NCBI RefSeq assembly: GCF_001509485.1
Contig: NZ_LLZI01000013.1
Coordinates: 1 to 64,000 of the forward strand
Source: Streptomyces sp. NRRL F-4489
Lineage (GTDB): Bacteria > Actinomycetota > Actinomycetes > Streptomycetales > Streptomycetaceae
Direction of reading: 5' to 3'
Length of the DNA stretch: 64,000 nt
How positions within the stretch are numbered: position 1 is the stretch's first letter; each line of letters begins with the position of its first letter. The translations under genes and the position numbers were made by a program. The notes beneath the pieces were generated by a model, which was not told the origin of the DNA, made no database searches, and saw only the letters and a program-made list of their open reading frames with translations. Shown here in pieces: positions 39,696-48,277 of this stretch.

Positions 39696-40151
39696 ATGGA
39701 AACGGAACTGGTGGCGCTCGCCACGGCGGGGGCGACCACGCTCGTCCAGCAGATGGCGACCGAGGGCTGGGCCGTCGTCCGCCGGCGGGCGGCGGCGCTG
39801 CTCGCCCGGCGCCGGGACAGCGGCGACGAGGCGTCGGTGGAGCGGGAGTTGGACGCGGCGCGGAACGACGTCCTCGACGCCCGGGAGGACGGCGACGAGG
39901 CGGTGCCGCAGGGCGTGGCCACGGTGTGGGGCGCCCGGCTGCGGCGGCTGCTCGCCGAGGACCCTGCCGCGGCGGATGAACTGCGGGCCCTCCTCGACGA
40001 GGTGGCGCCCCGGCGCGACCAGGGCACCGCCAGGGACATCCACAACACCATCAGCAACAGCGAGATGCACGGTGTGGTCATCCAGGCCGGTTTCGTCAAC
40101 GGCGGCGTCCACCACCACGGCGGCGGGTCCGGCGGGCCGCACGCCCGCTGA
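39696..40151 (+). CDS. BELL-like small protein with C-terminal RHIM/PP-type amyloid motif
   Basis: 151 residues. The N-terminal part begins METELVALATAGATTLVQQM and continues through TEGWAVVRRRAAALLARR, a hydrophobic helix followed by charged helices, which agrees with the BELL domain described as the effector partner of NLRs in multicellular bacteria. The C-terminus holds NTISNSEMHGVVIQAG (117-132) followed by GGVHHHGGG, closely matching the N-terminal motif of the STAND protein at 31061 (HG-x-x-IQAG, then GGVH). Predicted mechanism by analogy: the NLR motif templates amyloid assembly of this motif, activating membrane damage by the N-terminal domain. The start ATG follows AAGGGGG. All functional statements are inferred from motif comparison. 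Confidence 0.75.
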   Translation: METELVALATAGATTLVQQMATEGWAVVRRRAAALLARRRDSGDEASVERELDAARNDVLDAREDGDEAVPQGVATVWGARLRRLLAEDPAAADELRALLDEVAPRRDQGTARDIHNTISNSEMHGVVIQAGFVNGGVHHHGGGSGGPHAR

Positions 40152-40177
40152 ACCGGCTCGCCCGGCCGCCGGCGGGG

Positions 40178-40183
40178 CACAAT
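40178..40183 (+). promoter_or_regulatory. -10 box for leaderless transcript of the uridine-kinase-like gene
   Basis: CACAAT lies six bases before the GTG at 40190 with no ribosome site; a leaderless start is inferred from spacing. Confidence 0.4.
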
Positions 40184-40189
40184 GGCCCG

Positions 40190-40831
40190 GTGCGGCTCGA
40201 AGCGATCACCTGGGAACGGCTGACCGACGCGCTCGCCGGGCGCATCGACGCGCTGACGGCGCACGACGGGAGCCCCTGGCTGCGGGTGGCGGTCGACGGG
40301 GCTCCCGCGGCCGCCCCCGGCGACCTGGCCGGGCGGCTCGCCGAGGAGCTGCGGCTGCGCGGGCGGGCGGTCCACAAGGCCGGTGTCCACGGCTTCCTGC
40401 GGCCCGCCTCGCTGCGGCTGGAGTACGGGCGTCAGGACGCGGACGCCTACCACGACGAGTGGTTCGACCGGCGGGCCCTGTGGCGCGAGGTCTTCCAGCC
40501 GCTGGAGCCGGGCGGCACCGGGCGGGTGCTGCCCGACCTGTGGGACCCGGTGACGGACCGCGCCACCCGCAGCCCCTACGCCGAACTGCCGCCCGGTGGC
40601 GTGCTGTTGCTGCATGGACCGCTGCTGCTCGGACATTGGTTCCCCTTCGACCTCACCGTGCATCTGACGCTGTCACCGGCCGCGCTCGCCCGCCGGACCC
40701 CGCGGGACGAGCGCTGGACGCTGCCCGCCTTCGCCCGCTACGAGGCGGAGACCCGGCCCGAGGAGGCGGCGGACGTCGTCGTACGCGCTGACGACCCCCG
40801 CCGGCCGGCCTGGAGCGGTACGGCCGGCTGA
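40190..40831 (+). CDS. Uridine-kinase-like protein with degenerate P-loop
   Basis: 213 residues with the overall pattern of the actinobacterial uridine kinase-like NTPases: LRVAVDGAPAAAPGDLAGRLAEELR, HGFLRPASLRLEYG, DADAYHDEWFDRRALWREV, GGVLLLHGPLLLGHWFPFDLTVHL and LARRTPRDERWTLPAFARYE. The usual GxxxxGK[ST] P-loop is replaced by DGAPAAAPGDLA, with no Lys-Ser/Thr pair, so nucleotide binding and kinase activity are doubtful. The orphan promoter at 40853-40875 points antisense into its 3' end. Confidence 0.75.
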   Translation: MRLEAITWERLTDALAGRIDALTAHDGSPWLRVAVDGAPAAAPGDLAGRLAEELRLRGRAVHKAGVHGFLRPASLRLEYGRQDADAYHDEWFDRRALWREVFQPLEPGGTGRVLPDLWDPVTDRATRSPYAELPPGGVLLLHGPLLLGHWFPFDLTVHLTLSPAALARRTPRDERWTLPAFARYEAETRPEEAADVVVRADDPRRPAWSGTAG

Positions 40832-40852
40832 GCGGCCGTCCCGCTGCCACAA

Positions 40853-40875
40853 ACCGTACGGCCGACCACTGACAA
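40853..40875 (-). promoter_or_regulatory. RecA-NDp/PafBC-type promoter, antisense to the uridine-kinase-like gene
   Basis: On the minus strand: TTGTCAGTG (40875-40867), 8 bases, TACGGT (40858-40853), a perfect consensus match. The transcript would start near 40846 and run against the gene at 40190-40831. No convincing minus-strand gene lies downstream. Confidence 0.65.
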
Positions 40876-40929
40876 TCGGCCCGCGGCGGCCGAACGCGGG
40901 CCGCCTGCCTGCGCGTTCGGGCCGGCCGG

Positions 40930-40935
40930 TAGCGT
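40930..40935 (+). promoter_or_regulatory. -10 box for leaderless PemK-like gene
   Basis: TAGCGT lies six bases before the GTG at 40942; no ribosome site. Leaderless transcription inferred from spacing. Confidence 0.45.
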
Positions 40936-40941
40936 GCGGGG

Positions 40942-41403
40942 GTGACCACTTCGTTCAACGCAGCAGACCCGCATCCGCCGCTGCCCGGCAGCCACGGGCC
41001 CACCGCGACGGTGGAGATCGCGCCGCGCGCCGTCCGCGCCGTGGCGATGTCCTACGCCCCGGACCCGGACGGCGATCCCGACCCCGGCGAAATCGTCTGG
41101 ACCTGGGTGCCGTTCGAGGAGAACGACGGGCGCGGCAAGGACCGGCCGGTGCTGGTCGTCGCCCGGGAGGCGACCGGGACGCTGCTGGCCGTGCAGCTGT
41201 CGAGCAAGCGCCACAGCGACGACCGGGACTGGGTGGCGATCGGCGCCGGGCCGTGGGACCGGGCGGGGCGCGACTCCTGGGTGGCCGTGGACCGCGTGCT
41301 GCGGGTCCACCCGGAGGGCATGCGGCGGGAGGCGTGCGCCCTGGACCGCGGGCGCTTCAACCTCGTCGCCAACCGGCTGCGGGAGCTGCACGGCTGGCGT
41401 TGA
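40942..41403 (+). CDS. PemK/MazF-like protein
   Basis: 153 residues. GEIVWTWVPFEENDGRGKDRPVLVV is the first strand-loop of the PemK/MazF fold, followed by LLAVQLSSKRHSDDRDWVAIG and VAVDRVLRVHPEGM. PemK/MazF toxins are mRNA interferases normally paired with an antitoxin; no small antitoxin gene is adjacent on either side, so this may be a solitary or domesticated member. The first 45 residues have no recognised fold. Confidence 0.82.
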   Translation: MTTSFNAADPHPPLPGSHGPTATVEIAPRAVRAVAMSYAPDPDGDPDPGEIVWTWVPFEENDGRGKDRPVLVVAREATGTLLAVQLSSKRHSDDRDWVAIGAGPWDRAGRDSWVAVDRVLRVHPEGMRREACALDRGRFNLVANRLRELHGWR

Positions 41404-41463
41404 CGCCCGCCGGGCCCGGGCGCGCCGCCGGCGGACACCCCTGGCGGCGACCCCGGCGGCGGC

Positions 41464-42006
41464 TCAGGCGTCGGCCAGCGCCAGCAGCTTGGTGACGGTG
41501 TTCCAGTTCCGGGACGTGGCCGTCACGCCCAGGCGGGCGCGGCCGACCGCGTCGGCCAGTTTGGAGCGCCCGATGCCCTGGGGACACCACAGGTACAGCT
41601 CGCGCCCGATCAGCCGGAACCGGTCCGGGACGAACGCCTCCGCGTCCAGCGCGTCCAGCCGGGCGGTGTCGGCCGGCACGCCGGACAGGAACGTGACATG
41701 CAGGGTCTTCGGCTCCGGCACCGCCTGGGGGAAGGGGTTCCCGGCGATCGCGGCGGCCAGCTCGTCCCGGGTCCGGACCACCACCGGCACCGTCAGGCCC
41801 AGCTCGGCCAGGATCCGCTCCTCGATCCGGTGGGCGGTCCGCTCCGGTGGGGTCCCCGGGTCGGCGAAGACGAGGTTGCCCGTCTGGAGCAGGACGGTCA
41901 CCTCCCGGAGGCCCAGGGAGCGGGCCAGCTCCAGCTGGCGGGCCTTGGGAAAGGCGTTGCGGCCTCCGACGTTGATACCGCGGAGCAGGGCTATCTGACG
42001 GGACAT
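41464..42006 (-). CDS. DUF1697 protein
   Basis: 180 residues, MSRQIALLRGINVGGRNAFP at the N-terminus, VTVLLQTGNLVFADPGTPP and WNTVTKLLALADA at the C-terminus, all diagnostic of DUF1697. The function of the family is unknown. It lies 47 bases downstream of ogt on the same strand and is probably transcribed with it, so it may share the DNA-damage-type promoter. Confidence 0.9.
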   Translation of the reverse strand: MSRQIALLRGINVGGRNAFPKARQLELARSLGLREVTVLLQTGNLVFADPGTPPERTAHRIEERILAELGLTVPVVVRTRDELAAAIAGNPFPQAVPEPKTLHVTFLSGVPADTARLDALDAEAFVPDRFRLIGRELYLWCPQGIGRSKLADAVGRARLGVTATSRNWNTVTKLLALADA

Positions 42007-42053
42007 GCGGGGGCCTCCGGGACGGAACGGGCGGGACAGCAGGGGGCGATCGC

Positions 42054-42653
42054 TCAGAACAGGGGAGCGGGCAGCACGCCCTCCAGGGCCAGCAGCAGCC
42101 GCTTGGTCTCCAGGCCGCCGCCGAAGCCGCCGATCCCGCCGTCGCTGGCCACGACCCGGTGGCAGGGCACCACCACGGGGAGCGGGTTGGCGCCCATCGC
42201 CGCGCCCACCGCGCGGGCCGCGCCCGGCTCCCCGACCCGGTCGGCGAGGTCCTGATAGCCGACCACGGCGCCGTACGGGACACCGCCGGCCAGGGCACGC
42301 AGTACCCGGGCGTTGAAGCCGGAGGCCAGCGACCAGTCCAGCGGCACCGTGAAGCTCCGCAGCGCACCGGAGAAGTAGCGGCCCAGCTCGGCGGCGGCCG
42401 TCTCCAGATGGGGTATGCCCGGCACCGGGGGCCCGCCGAAGAGGTGCTCCAGACGGGTCAGCGCCCGCCGCGCCACCCGCTCGTCCGCGTGGAAGACCAC
42501 CTGGACCAGGCCCTCGGGGGTCGCCGCCAGCAGCAGCGGGCCGATCGGCGCCTCGACGCGCCGCCAGCCCCACGCGCGGCGGGCCGGGCGGGCCTCCTCC
42601 GGGGCGGCGTCCGGCGCCGCGGCCGGTCCGGGAACGTGCTCTGCGTTCGTCAC
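42054..42653 (-). CDS. ogt: Methylated-DNA--[protein]-cysteine S-methyltransferase
   Basis: Suicidal DNA repair protein that transfers alkyl groups from O6-alkylguanine to its own Cys. 199 residues. The active site VVVPCHRVVASDGGIGGFGGG is complete (PCHRV), preceded by the helix-turn-helix RVLRALAGGVPYGAVVGYQDLA and the RAVGAAMGANPLP arginine-finger region. The N-terminal domain includes IGPLLLAATPEGLVQVVF. The start GTG at 42653 is seven bases after a TAGGCT -10 box, so the mRNA is probably leaderless and damage-inducible. Confidence 0.95.
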   Translation of the reverse strand: MTNAEHVPGPAAAPDAAPEEARPARRAWGWRRVEAPIGPLLLAATPEGLVQVVFHADERVARRALTRLEHLFGGPPVPGIPHLETAAAELGRYFSGALRSFTVPLDWSLASGFNARVLRALAGGVPYGAVVGYQDLADRVGEPGAARAVGAAMGANPLPVVVPCHRVVASDGGIGGFGGGLETKRLLLALEGVLPAPLF

Positions 42654-42660
42654 GTCGTCC

Positions 42661-42683
42661 AGCCTAGGACCGGCCACTGACAA
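42661..42683 (-). promoter_or_regulatory. RecA-NDp/PafBC-type promoter of ogt
   Basis: Minus strand TTGTCAGTG (42683-42675), 8 bases, TAGGCT (42666-42661), perfect consensus; seven bases then GTG. Confidence 0.75.
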
Positions 42684-42744
42684 CGCGGCGGGGAACGGTC
42701 CCGGCGGCCGCCGCCGGACCCGCTCCCCGCCGCTTCCCGGCCGG

Positions 42745-43629
42745 TCAGTAGCCGGCGTCGTCCAGCGCCTGGCGGACCACGTCGGGCTTGTTGCTGATGA
42801 CCCCGTCGACGCCCAGGCCGGCCGAGGCGACCGCGGTCTTGGCGTCGTCGACGGTCCAGGTGTACAGCTCCAGCCGGCGGCCGTGCGGCCCCCGGAGCGC
42901 GTGCACGGCGTTCACGTACGGATGGGTGACGGCCGTGTGGGGCGGGTTGATCTGGTCGCAGTACGCGGCGTACTTGGGCAGGTCGGCCACCGGGGGGCTG
43001 CCGAGGAAGCCGGTCTTGACCGACCGGTTGAGCTGGTGGACCTTCTTGATCGCGTCGGCGTTGAAGCTCTGGATGATCAGCCTCCGCTTGAGGTGGCCCT
43101 TGTCCAGCCAGCCGTCCTGGCGCAGCTCCCTCAGGGCCTGCCGCTCGATGCCCGGATACAGCTCGGGGTTCTTCAGCTCCATCAGGAGCCGCTGGCCGTT
43201 GTGCTCCACCTCGTCCAGGTAGTCCTCCAGGGTCGGCACGCGCTCCCCTTTGAACTTCGCCCCGTACCAGCTGCCCGCGTCCAGCTTCTCGATCTCCCGG
43301 AGCGTGAAGTCGCCGACGTTCCAGGGGGCGCGGTCCGGGAAGACCTTCTTGGCGTCGGTCGTCCTGGCCAGCGAGGTGTCGTGCAGGACGACCAGCTCGC
43401 CGTCCTTGGTGCGCTGGACGTCGTTCTCGACCCAGGTGATCCCGCGCCGGTGCGCCGCGTCGACGGAGGCGAGCGTGTTCTCGGGCGCGTACGCCGCGGC
43501 GCCGCGGTGGCCGACCACCACCGGGGGATGCCCGTGGGCCGCGGCCCCCTGGGCGCCGGTGGCGGGGAGGACGAGCGCGGACAGACCCAGGAGCGCGCCG
43601 GCGAGGGCGGCGGCGGGGCGGATACGCAT
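42745..43629 (-). CDS. Secreted glycerophosphodiester phosphodiesterase
   Basis: 294 residues with a signal peptide (RIRPAAALAGALLGLSALVL, cleavage near ATGAQGAA). GDPD TIM-barrel motifs: VVGHRGAAAYAPENTLAS with the catalytic His-Arg, WVENDVQRTKDGELVVLHD with metal ligands and the general-acid His, LLMELKNPELYPG and the C-terminal LYTWTVDDAKTAV. It hydrolyses glycerophosphodiesters to glycerol-3-phosphate outside the cell, supplying phosphate and glycerol. The ATG at 43629 follows GAGGAG. No PHO box was recognised upstream. Confidence 0.93.
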   Translation of the reverse strand: MRIRPAAALAGALLGLSALVLPATGAQGAAAHGHPPVVVGHRGAAAYAPENTLASVDAAHRRGITWVENDVQRTKDGELVVLHDTSLARTTDAKKVFPDRAPWNVGDFTLREIEKLDAGSWYGAKFKGERVPTLEDYLDEVEHNGQRLLMELKNPELYPGIERQALRELRQDGWLDKGHLKRRLIIQSFNADAIKKVHQLNRSVKTGFLGSPPVADLPKYAAYCDQINPPHTAVTHPYVNAVHALRGPHGRRLELYTWTVDDAKTAVASAGLGVDGVISNKPDVVRQALDDAGY

Positions 43630-44099
43630 ACGGACTCCTCGTGACGTCGTGGACGTGAGCTGAGGTGCGGTGGGTGGCGGGTGAACGGGGCGGACGGACG
43701 GAGACTCGCAGCCGGGCCGGAGGAGGAGGCGGACGGGCGGTAACCGGGCGCTGAACGGAAGACGGCCGGTGTTCCGTGCGGAGCGTCGCAGTTGCAGGAT
43801 GCCCGGAATGGCCGTGCAGCAGACGTACGTCCCGACGTCGTCCAACTTGCCGGAGGCGCGGCATCCGCGCATCTCGGCCGACGAGGAGTCACCCGTCGCG
43901 CAGTTGACCGTTTTTGCCGGCCGGGTCCGGGGCACACCCGCGCGGGCGCCCGCCGCGCCGCGCCCCGCGCCGTCCGCGCGACCGGTCCCGCGCCGTCCGC
44001 GCCCCCGCCGCGCCCGCGCGCCGGACCCCGCGGCCCGCCGCCGCACCGCGGCTCCGGCCCCCTCCGGAAAGCCGCAGGTCAGAGCCGATGCGGCACCGA
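43630..44099. other. Intergenic region between the phosphodiesterase gene and uvrB
   Basis: 470 bases between divergent genes. I find no supported gene; open frames here are Arg/Pro-rich composition artefacts. The right end is the uvrB promoter. Confidence 0.5.
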
Positions 44100-44122
44100 T
44101 TGTCAGTGGTGGGTCGTACGGT
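44100..44122 (+). promoter_or_regulatory. RecA-NDp/PafBC-type promoter of uvrB
   Basis: TTGTCAGTG (44100-44108), 8 bases, TACGGT (44117-44122), perfect consensus; the ATG follows after seven bases. Confidence 0.8.
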
Positions 44123-44129
44123 GGATCCC

Positions 44130-46280
44130 ATGCGGCCCGTTTCACAGATCGAACGCACGGTGGCGCCCTTCGAGGTCGTCAGCCCCTACCAGCCCAGCGG
44201 CGACCAGCCGGCGGCCATCGCCGAGCTGGAGCGACGCATCCGCGGTGGTGAGAAGGACGTCGTCCTGCTGGGCGCGACCGGCACCGGCAAGTCGGCGACC
44301 ACCGCGTGGATGATCGAGAAACTGCAGCGCCCGACGCTCGTCATGGCGCCCAACAAAACCCTCGCGGCCCAGCTCGCCAACGAATTCCGCGAGCTGCTGC
44401 CCAACAACGCCGTCGAGTACTTCGTCTCCTACTACGACTACTACCAGCCGGAGGCGTACGTCCCGCAGTCCGATACGTACATCGAGAAGGACTCCTCCAT
44501 CAACGAGGAGGTCGAACGGCTGCGCCATTCCGCGACCAACTCCCTCCTCACCCGGCGGGACGTCGTCGTGGTCGCCTCGGTGTCCTGCATCTACGGTCTG
44601 GGTACGCCCCAGGAATACGTCGACCGGATGGTGCCGCTCAGGGTCGGTGACGAGATCGACCGCGACCAGCTGCTGCGCCGCTTCGTCGAGATCCAGTACA
44701 CCCGCAACGACCTGGCGTTCACCCGGGGCACGTTCCGGGTCCGCGGCGACACCATCGAGATCTTCCCGGTCTACGAGGAGCTGGCCGTCCGGATCGAGAT
44801 GTTCGGCGACGAGATCGAGGCGCTGTCCACCCTCCACCCGCTCACCGGCGAGGTGATCAGCGACGACCAGCAGCTGTACGTCTTCCCCGCCAGCCACTAC
44901 ATCGCCGGCCCGGAGCGGATGGAGAAGGCGATCGCCGGCATCGAGGCGGAGCTGGCGGACCGGCTGGCCACGCTGGAGCGGCAGGGCAAGCTGCTGGAGG
45001 CCCAACGGCTGCGCATGCGCACCACCTACGACATCGAGATGATGCGCCAGGTCGGCTCCTGCTCCGGTATCGAGAACTACTCGATGCACCTCGACGACCG
45101 CGAGCCCGGCTCGGCGCCCAACACCCTCCTCGACTACTTCCCCGACGACTTCCTGCTGGTCATCGACGAGTCGCATGTCACCGTCCCGCAGATCGGCGCG
45201 ATGTACGAGGGCGACGCCTCGCGCAAGCGCACCCTGGTCGACCACGGCTTCCGGCTCCCCTCGGCGCTGGACAACCGGCCGCTGAAGTGGGAGGAATTCC
45301 TGGGGCGGGTCGGCCAGACCGTCTACCTCTCCGCCACCCCCGGCCCGTACGAGCTCTCCCGCGGCGACGGCTTCGTGGAGCAGATCATCCGCCCGACCGG
45401 ACTGGTCGACCCGGAGGTCGTCGTCAAGCCCACCGAGGGGCAGATCGACGACCTGGTGCACGAGATCCGGCAGCGCACCGAGAAGGACGAGCGGGTCCTG
45501 GTCACCACCCTCACCAAGAAGATGGCCGAGGACCTCACCGACTACTTCCTGGAGCTCGGCATCCAGGTCCGCTATCTGCACAGCGACGTGGACACCCTGC
45601 GGCGCGTGGAGCTGCTGCGCGAGCTGCGGTCCGGCGAGTTCGACGTCCTGGTGGGCATCAACCTCCTCCGGGAGGGCCTGGACCTCCCCGAGGTCTCCCT
45701 GGTGGCGATCCTGGACGCCGACAAGGAGGGCTTCCTGCGCTCCGGCACCTCGCTGATCCAGACCATCGGCCGCGCGGCGCGCAACGTCTCCGGCCAGGTG
45801 CACATGTACGCCGACAAGATCACCCCGGCGATGGCGAAGGCCATCGACGAGACCAACCGCCGCCGGGAGAAGCAGCTGGCCTACAACAAGGCGCACGGCA
45901 TCGACCCGCAGCCGCTCCGCAAGAAGATCGGCGACATCGTCGCCACCCTGGCCCGCGAGGAGATCGATACCGAGCAGCTGCTCGTCACCGGCTACCGCAA
46001 GGCCGCCGGCAAGGACGGCAAGCCCGCCAAGGCCCCGGTGCCGTCGCTCGGCGGGAAGGCGGCCGGCAAGGCGGCCAAGGGGAAGGGCAAGGGCGGCAAG
46101 GCCGGCGAGGTCCTGACGGACCGCCCCGCCGCGGAGCTCGCCGAGATGATCGAGGAGATGACGGACCGGATGCGGGCCGCCGCGGCGGAGCTCCAGTTCG
46201 AGGTCGCCGCCCGGCTCCGCGACGAGGTCGGCGAGCTGAAGAAGGAGCTGCGGCAGATGAAGGAGGCCGGTCTGAAGTAG
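44130..46280 (+). CDS. uvrB: UvrABC system helicase-like subunit B
   Basis: Damage-verification subunit of nucleotide excision repair. 716 residues from the ATG at 44130, which gives the conserved N-terminus [20 protein letters not shown]. Walker [18 protein letters not shown], beta-hairpin [12 protein letters not shown] that clamps the damaged strand, [16 protein letters not shown], motif V/VI region [16 protein letters not shown] and [13 protein letters not shown] Lys/Gly-rich linker leads to the C-terminal UVR domain ([20 protein letters not shown]) that contacts UvrC. The longer frame to 43914 is spurious because it reads through the promoter. Confidence 0.98.
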   Translation: MRPVSQIERTVAPFEVVSPYQPSGDQPAAIAELERRIRGGEKDVVLLGATGTGKSATTAWMIEKLQRPTLVMAPNKTLAAQLANEFRELLPNNAVEYFVSYYDYYQPEAYVPQSDTYIEKDSSINEEVERLRHSATNSLLTRRDVVVVASVSCIYGLGTPQEYVDRMVPLRVGDEIDRDQLLRRFVEIQYTRNDLAFTRGTFRVRGDTIEIFPVYEELAVRIEMFGDEIEALSTLHPLTGEVISDDQQLYVFPASHYIAGPERMEKAIAGIEAELADRLATLERQGKLLEAQRLRMRTTYDIEMMRQVGSCSGIENYSMHLDDREPGSAPNTLLDYFPDDFLLVIDESHVTVPQIGAMYEGDASRKRTLVDHGFRLPSALDNRPLKWEEFLGRVGQTVYLSATPGPYELSRGDGFVEQIIRPTGLVDPEVVVKPTEGQIDDLVHEIRQRTEKDERVLVTTLTKKMAEDLTDYFLELGIQVRYLHSDVDTLRRVELLRELRSGEFDVLVGINLLREGLDLPEVSLVAILDADKEGFLRSGTSLIQTIGRAARNVSGQVHMYADKITPAMAKAIDETNRRREKQLAYNKAHGIDPQPLRKKIGDIVATLAREEIDTEQLLVTGYRKAAGKDGKPAKAPVPSLGGKAAGKAAKGKGKGGKAGEVLTDRPAAELAEMIEEMTDRMRAAAAELQFEVAARLRDEVGELKKELRQMKEAGLK

Positions 46281-46298
46281 CGACCGGGACGGCGCGGG

Positions 46299-46407
46299 GC
46301 GGCCGCCTCACCAAGGGGCACCGTCCCGCCGAAGGGGCGGCGGCCGCCTCGCCAAGGGTGCGGCGGCCGCCTCACCAAGGGTGCGGCGGCCGCCTCACCG
46401 AGGCCGC
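46299..46407. repeat. Four imperfect 23-bp tandem repeats after uvrB
   Basis: Unit CGGCGGCCGCCTCACCAAGGG plus TG; copies at about 46299-46318 (partial), 46338-46360, 46361-46383 and 46384-46406. Each contains the palindrome GGCGGCCGCC. It may act as a terminator or be a neutral repeat. Confidence 0.8.
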
Positions 46408-46536
46408 CCCACCAGCGCATTTGCACTTCCCTTTACCGTTCCATGGCTTTCCTTTACCCTTCCTCATATGGAGGGGCACCGGAGTCCCCCGGCAGCGACG
46501 ACGCTGTGAGTGCCGTACGACCATGCCGGAGGAGCC

Positions 46537-47580
46537 ATGGACGTTTCACCGACCCTGTGGGCCCTGACCATCCTCGGTCTGGCCGCCCTGATCGCCGCCG
46601 ACTTCTTCATCGGCGGCCGCAAGCCCCACGAGGTGTCCCTCAAGGAAGCCGGGATCTGGACCGGCGTCTGGGTGGCGCTCGCCGCGCTGTTCGGCCTCGG
46701 CCTGCTGGTGTTCGGCGGCGGCGCGCCGGCCGGTGAGTTCTTCGCAGGCTTCATCACCGAGAAGTCGCTCAGCGTCGACAATCTCTTCGTCTTCGTCCTG
46801 ATCATGGGCAAGTTCGCGGTCCCGGCCGTCTACCAGCAGCGGGTGCTGATGGTCGGGGTGCTGATCGCGCTGGTGCTGCGGGCCGGGTTCATCGGCGCGG
46901 GCGCCGCGATCATCGCCAACTTCTCGTGGGTGTTCTACCTCTTCGGCGCGTTCCTCGTCTGGACGGCGTGGAAGCTCATCCAGGAGGCGCGCTCCGGCGA
47001 GCAGGACGAGGAGTTCGAGGAGAACCGCTTCCTGAAGGCGGTGGAGCGCCGCTTCCCGTCCACCGACCGCTACCACGGCACCAGGCTGTTCGTGGTCGAG
47101 AACGGCCGGCGGCTGATGACGCCGATGCTGATCGTCATGCTGGCGATCGGCACCACCGACGTGCTGTTCGCCCTGGACTCCATACCGGCGATCTTCGGCC
47201 TCACCCAGGACCCGTACATCGTCTTCACCGCCAACGCCTTCGCCCTCATGGGGCTGCGCCAGCTGTACTTCCTGATCGGCGGCCTGCTGAAGAAGCTGGT
47301 GCACCTCTCGTACGGCCTGTCGGTGATTCTCGGGTTCATCGGCGTGAAGCTCGTCCTGCACGCCCTGCACGAGTCCGGGGTGGCCGTCCCGGAGATCAGC
47401 ATTCCGGTCTCGCTGGGCGTGATCTGCGCGGTGCTGATCATCACCACGCTGACCAGCCTGCGCGCCGCGAAGCGCCAGGGGGTCGAGGCCGGGACGGAGC
47501 CGCTGACGCCCGCCGGGGAGCCCGCCGCCCCCGCCCCGGACGCCGCCGCCGAGACCGAGGAGGCCGGCGCCCGCGGCTGA
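46537..47580 (+). CDS. TerC-family integral membrane protein
   Basis: 347 residues with about eight to nine transmembrane helices. The two TerC signatures are present: SLSVDNLFVFVLIM and TTDVLFALDSIPAIFGLTQD with paired Asp residues, thought to bind metal. Members export Mn2+ or assist metal loading of exported enzymes; some are linked to tellurite resistance. The C-terminal 45 residues are an Ala/Glu/Pro-rich cytoplasmic tail. ATG at 46537 follows GGAGGAG. I looked for a Mn2+ yybP-ykoY riboswitch upstream and could not recognise one. Confidence 0.9.
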   Translation: MDVSPTLWALTILGLAALIAADFFIGGRKPHEVSLKEAGIWTGVWVALAALFGLGLLVFGGGAPAGEFFAGFITEKSLSVDNLFVFVLIMGKFAVPAVYQQRVLMVGVLIALVLRAGFIGAGAAIIANFSWVFYLFGAFLVWTAWKLIQEARSGEQDEEFEENRFLKAVERRFPSTDRYHGTRLFVVENGRRLMTPMLIVMLAIGTTDVLFALDSIPAIFGLTQDPYIVFTANAFALMGLRQLYFLIGGLLKKLVHLSYGLSVILGFIGVKLVLHALHESGVAVPEISIPVSLGVICAVLIITTLTSLRAAKRQGVEAGTEPLTPAGEPAAPAPDAAAETEEAGARG

Positions 47581-47613
47581 CGCCCGGGCGCCGGCCGGTC
47601 CGCCCGTTACCCG

Positions 47614-48270
47614 CTACCAGCCGCGCTCCCGCCACTCGGTGAGGTGGGGGCGTTCGGCGCCGAGGGTGGTGTCGGCGCCGTGGCCCGGGTAGACCCAGGT
47701 CTCGTCCGGGAGCTGGTCGAAGAGCTTGTGCCGGACGTCGTCCAGCAGGCTGGTGAACCGCTCGGCGCTGCCCCAGGTGTTGCCGACCCCGCCGGGGAAG
47801 AGGCAGTCGCCGGTGAAGACGTGCGGATGGCCGTGCGGGTCGTCGTAGATCAGCGCGATGCTGCCCGGGGTGTGGCCGGAGAGGTGGCGGGCGGTCAGCC
47901 GGACCCGGCCGACGCTGATCGTGTCGCCGTCCTCCACCAGGACGTCCGTGGGGACCGGGATGCCCTCGGCGTCGTACCGCCCGGCGTACGTCCGGGCGCC
48001 GGTCGCGTCGACGACCTCGCGCAGCGCTCCCCAGTGGTCACCGTGCTGGTGCGTGGTGACCACGGACGCCAGGCCGCTGTCGCCGATCAGGGTGAGCAGC
48101 GTGTGCGGCTCGGCGGCCGCGTCGATCAGCAGCTGCTCGTCGGTCGCACGGCAGCGCAGCACATACGCGTTGTTGTCCATGGGACCGACCGCGACCTTCG
48201 AGATCATCAGGTCGGTCAGCTCGTGTACGTCGGCCGGTCCGCCGACCTTCACCGCTCCGCTGTAGGTCAT
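47614..48270 (-). CDS. Metallo-beta-lactamase-fold hydrolase (glyoxalase II-like)
   Basis: 218 residues. VVTTHQHGDHWGALREV carries the HxHxDH zinc motif, LTARHLSGHTPGSIALI the next His, VFTGDCLFPGGVGNT the bridging Asp and WVYPGHGADTTLG the last His, so both zinc sites are complete. Likely a thioesterase of the hydroxyacylglutathione or mycothiol-conjugate type; given mycothiol use in actinobacteria and the neighbouring mycothiol-dependent family gene, a mycothiol thioester is an attractive guess. The start ATG is seven bases after TAGAGT. Confidence 0.92.
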   Translation of the reverse strand: MTYSGAVKVGGPADVHELTDLMISKVAVGPMDNNAYVLRCRATDEQLLIDAAAEPHTLLTLIGDSGLASVVTTHQHGDHWGALREVVDATGARTYAGRYDAEGIPVPTDVLVEDGDTISVGRVRLTARHLSGHTPGSIALIYDDPHGHPHVFTGDCLFPGGVGNTWGSAERFTSLLDDVRHKLFDQLPDETWVYPGHGADTTLGAERPHLTEWRERGW

Positions 48271-48277
48271 GGCACCA

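Noticed and set aside
35327-40663. Minus-strand open frame of 1778 codons
   Set aside because: Only the part 35327-36952 is a real gene; the rest is antisense to the oxidoreductase, IclR-type, BELL-like and kinase-like genes and open only because of high G+C.
40653-41003. Minus-strand frame under the antisense promoter
   Set aside because: Arg/Pro/Ala-rich, overlaps the 3' end of the kinase-like gene and the PemK-like gene start; codon pattern is that of a shadow frame.
46408-46536. Possible Mn2+ yybP-ykoY riboswitch before terC
   Set aside because: TerC genes often have one, but I could not fit the conserved stems and loop to this leader.
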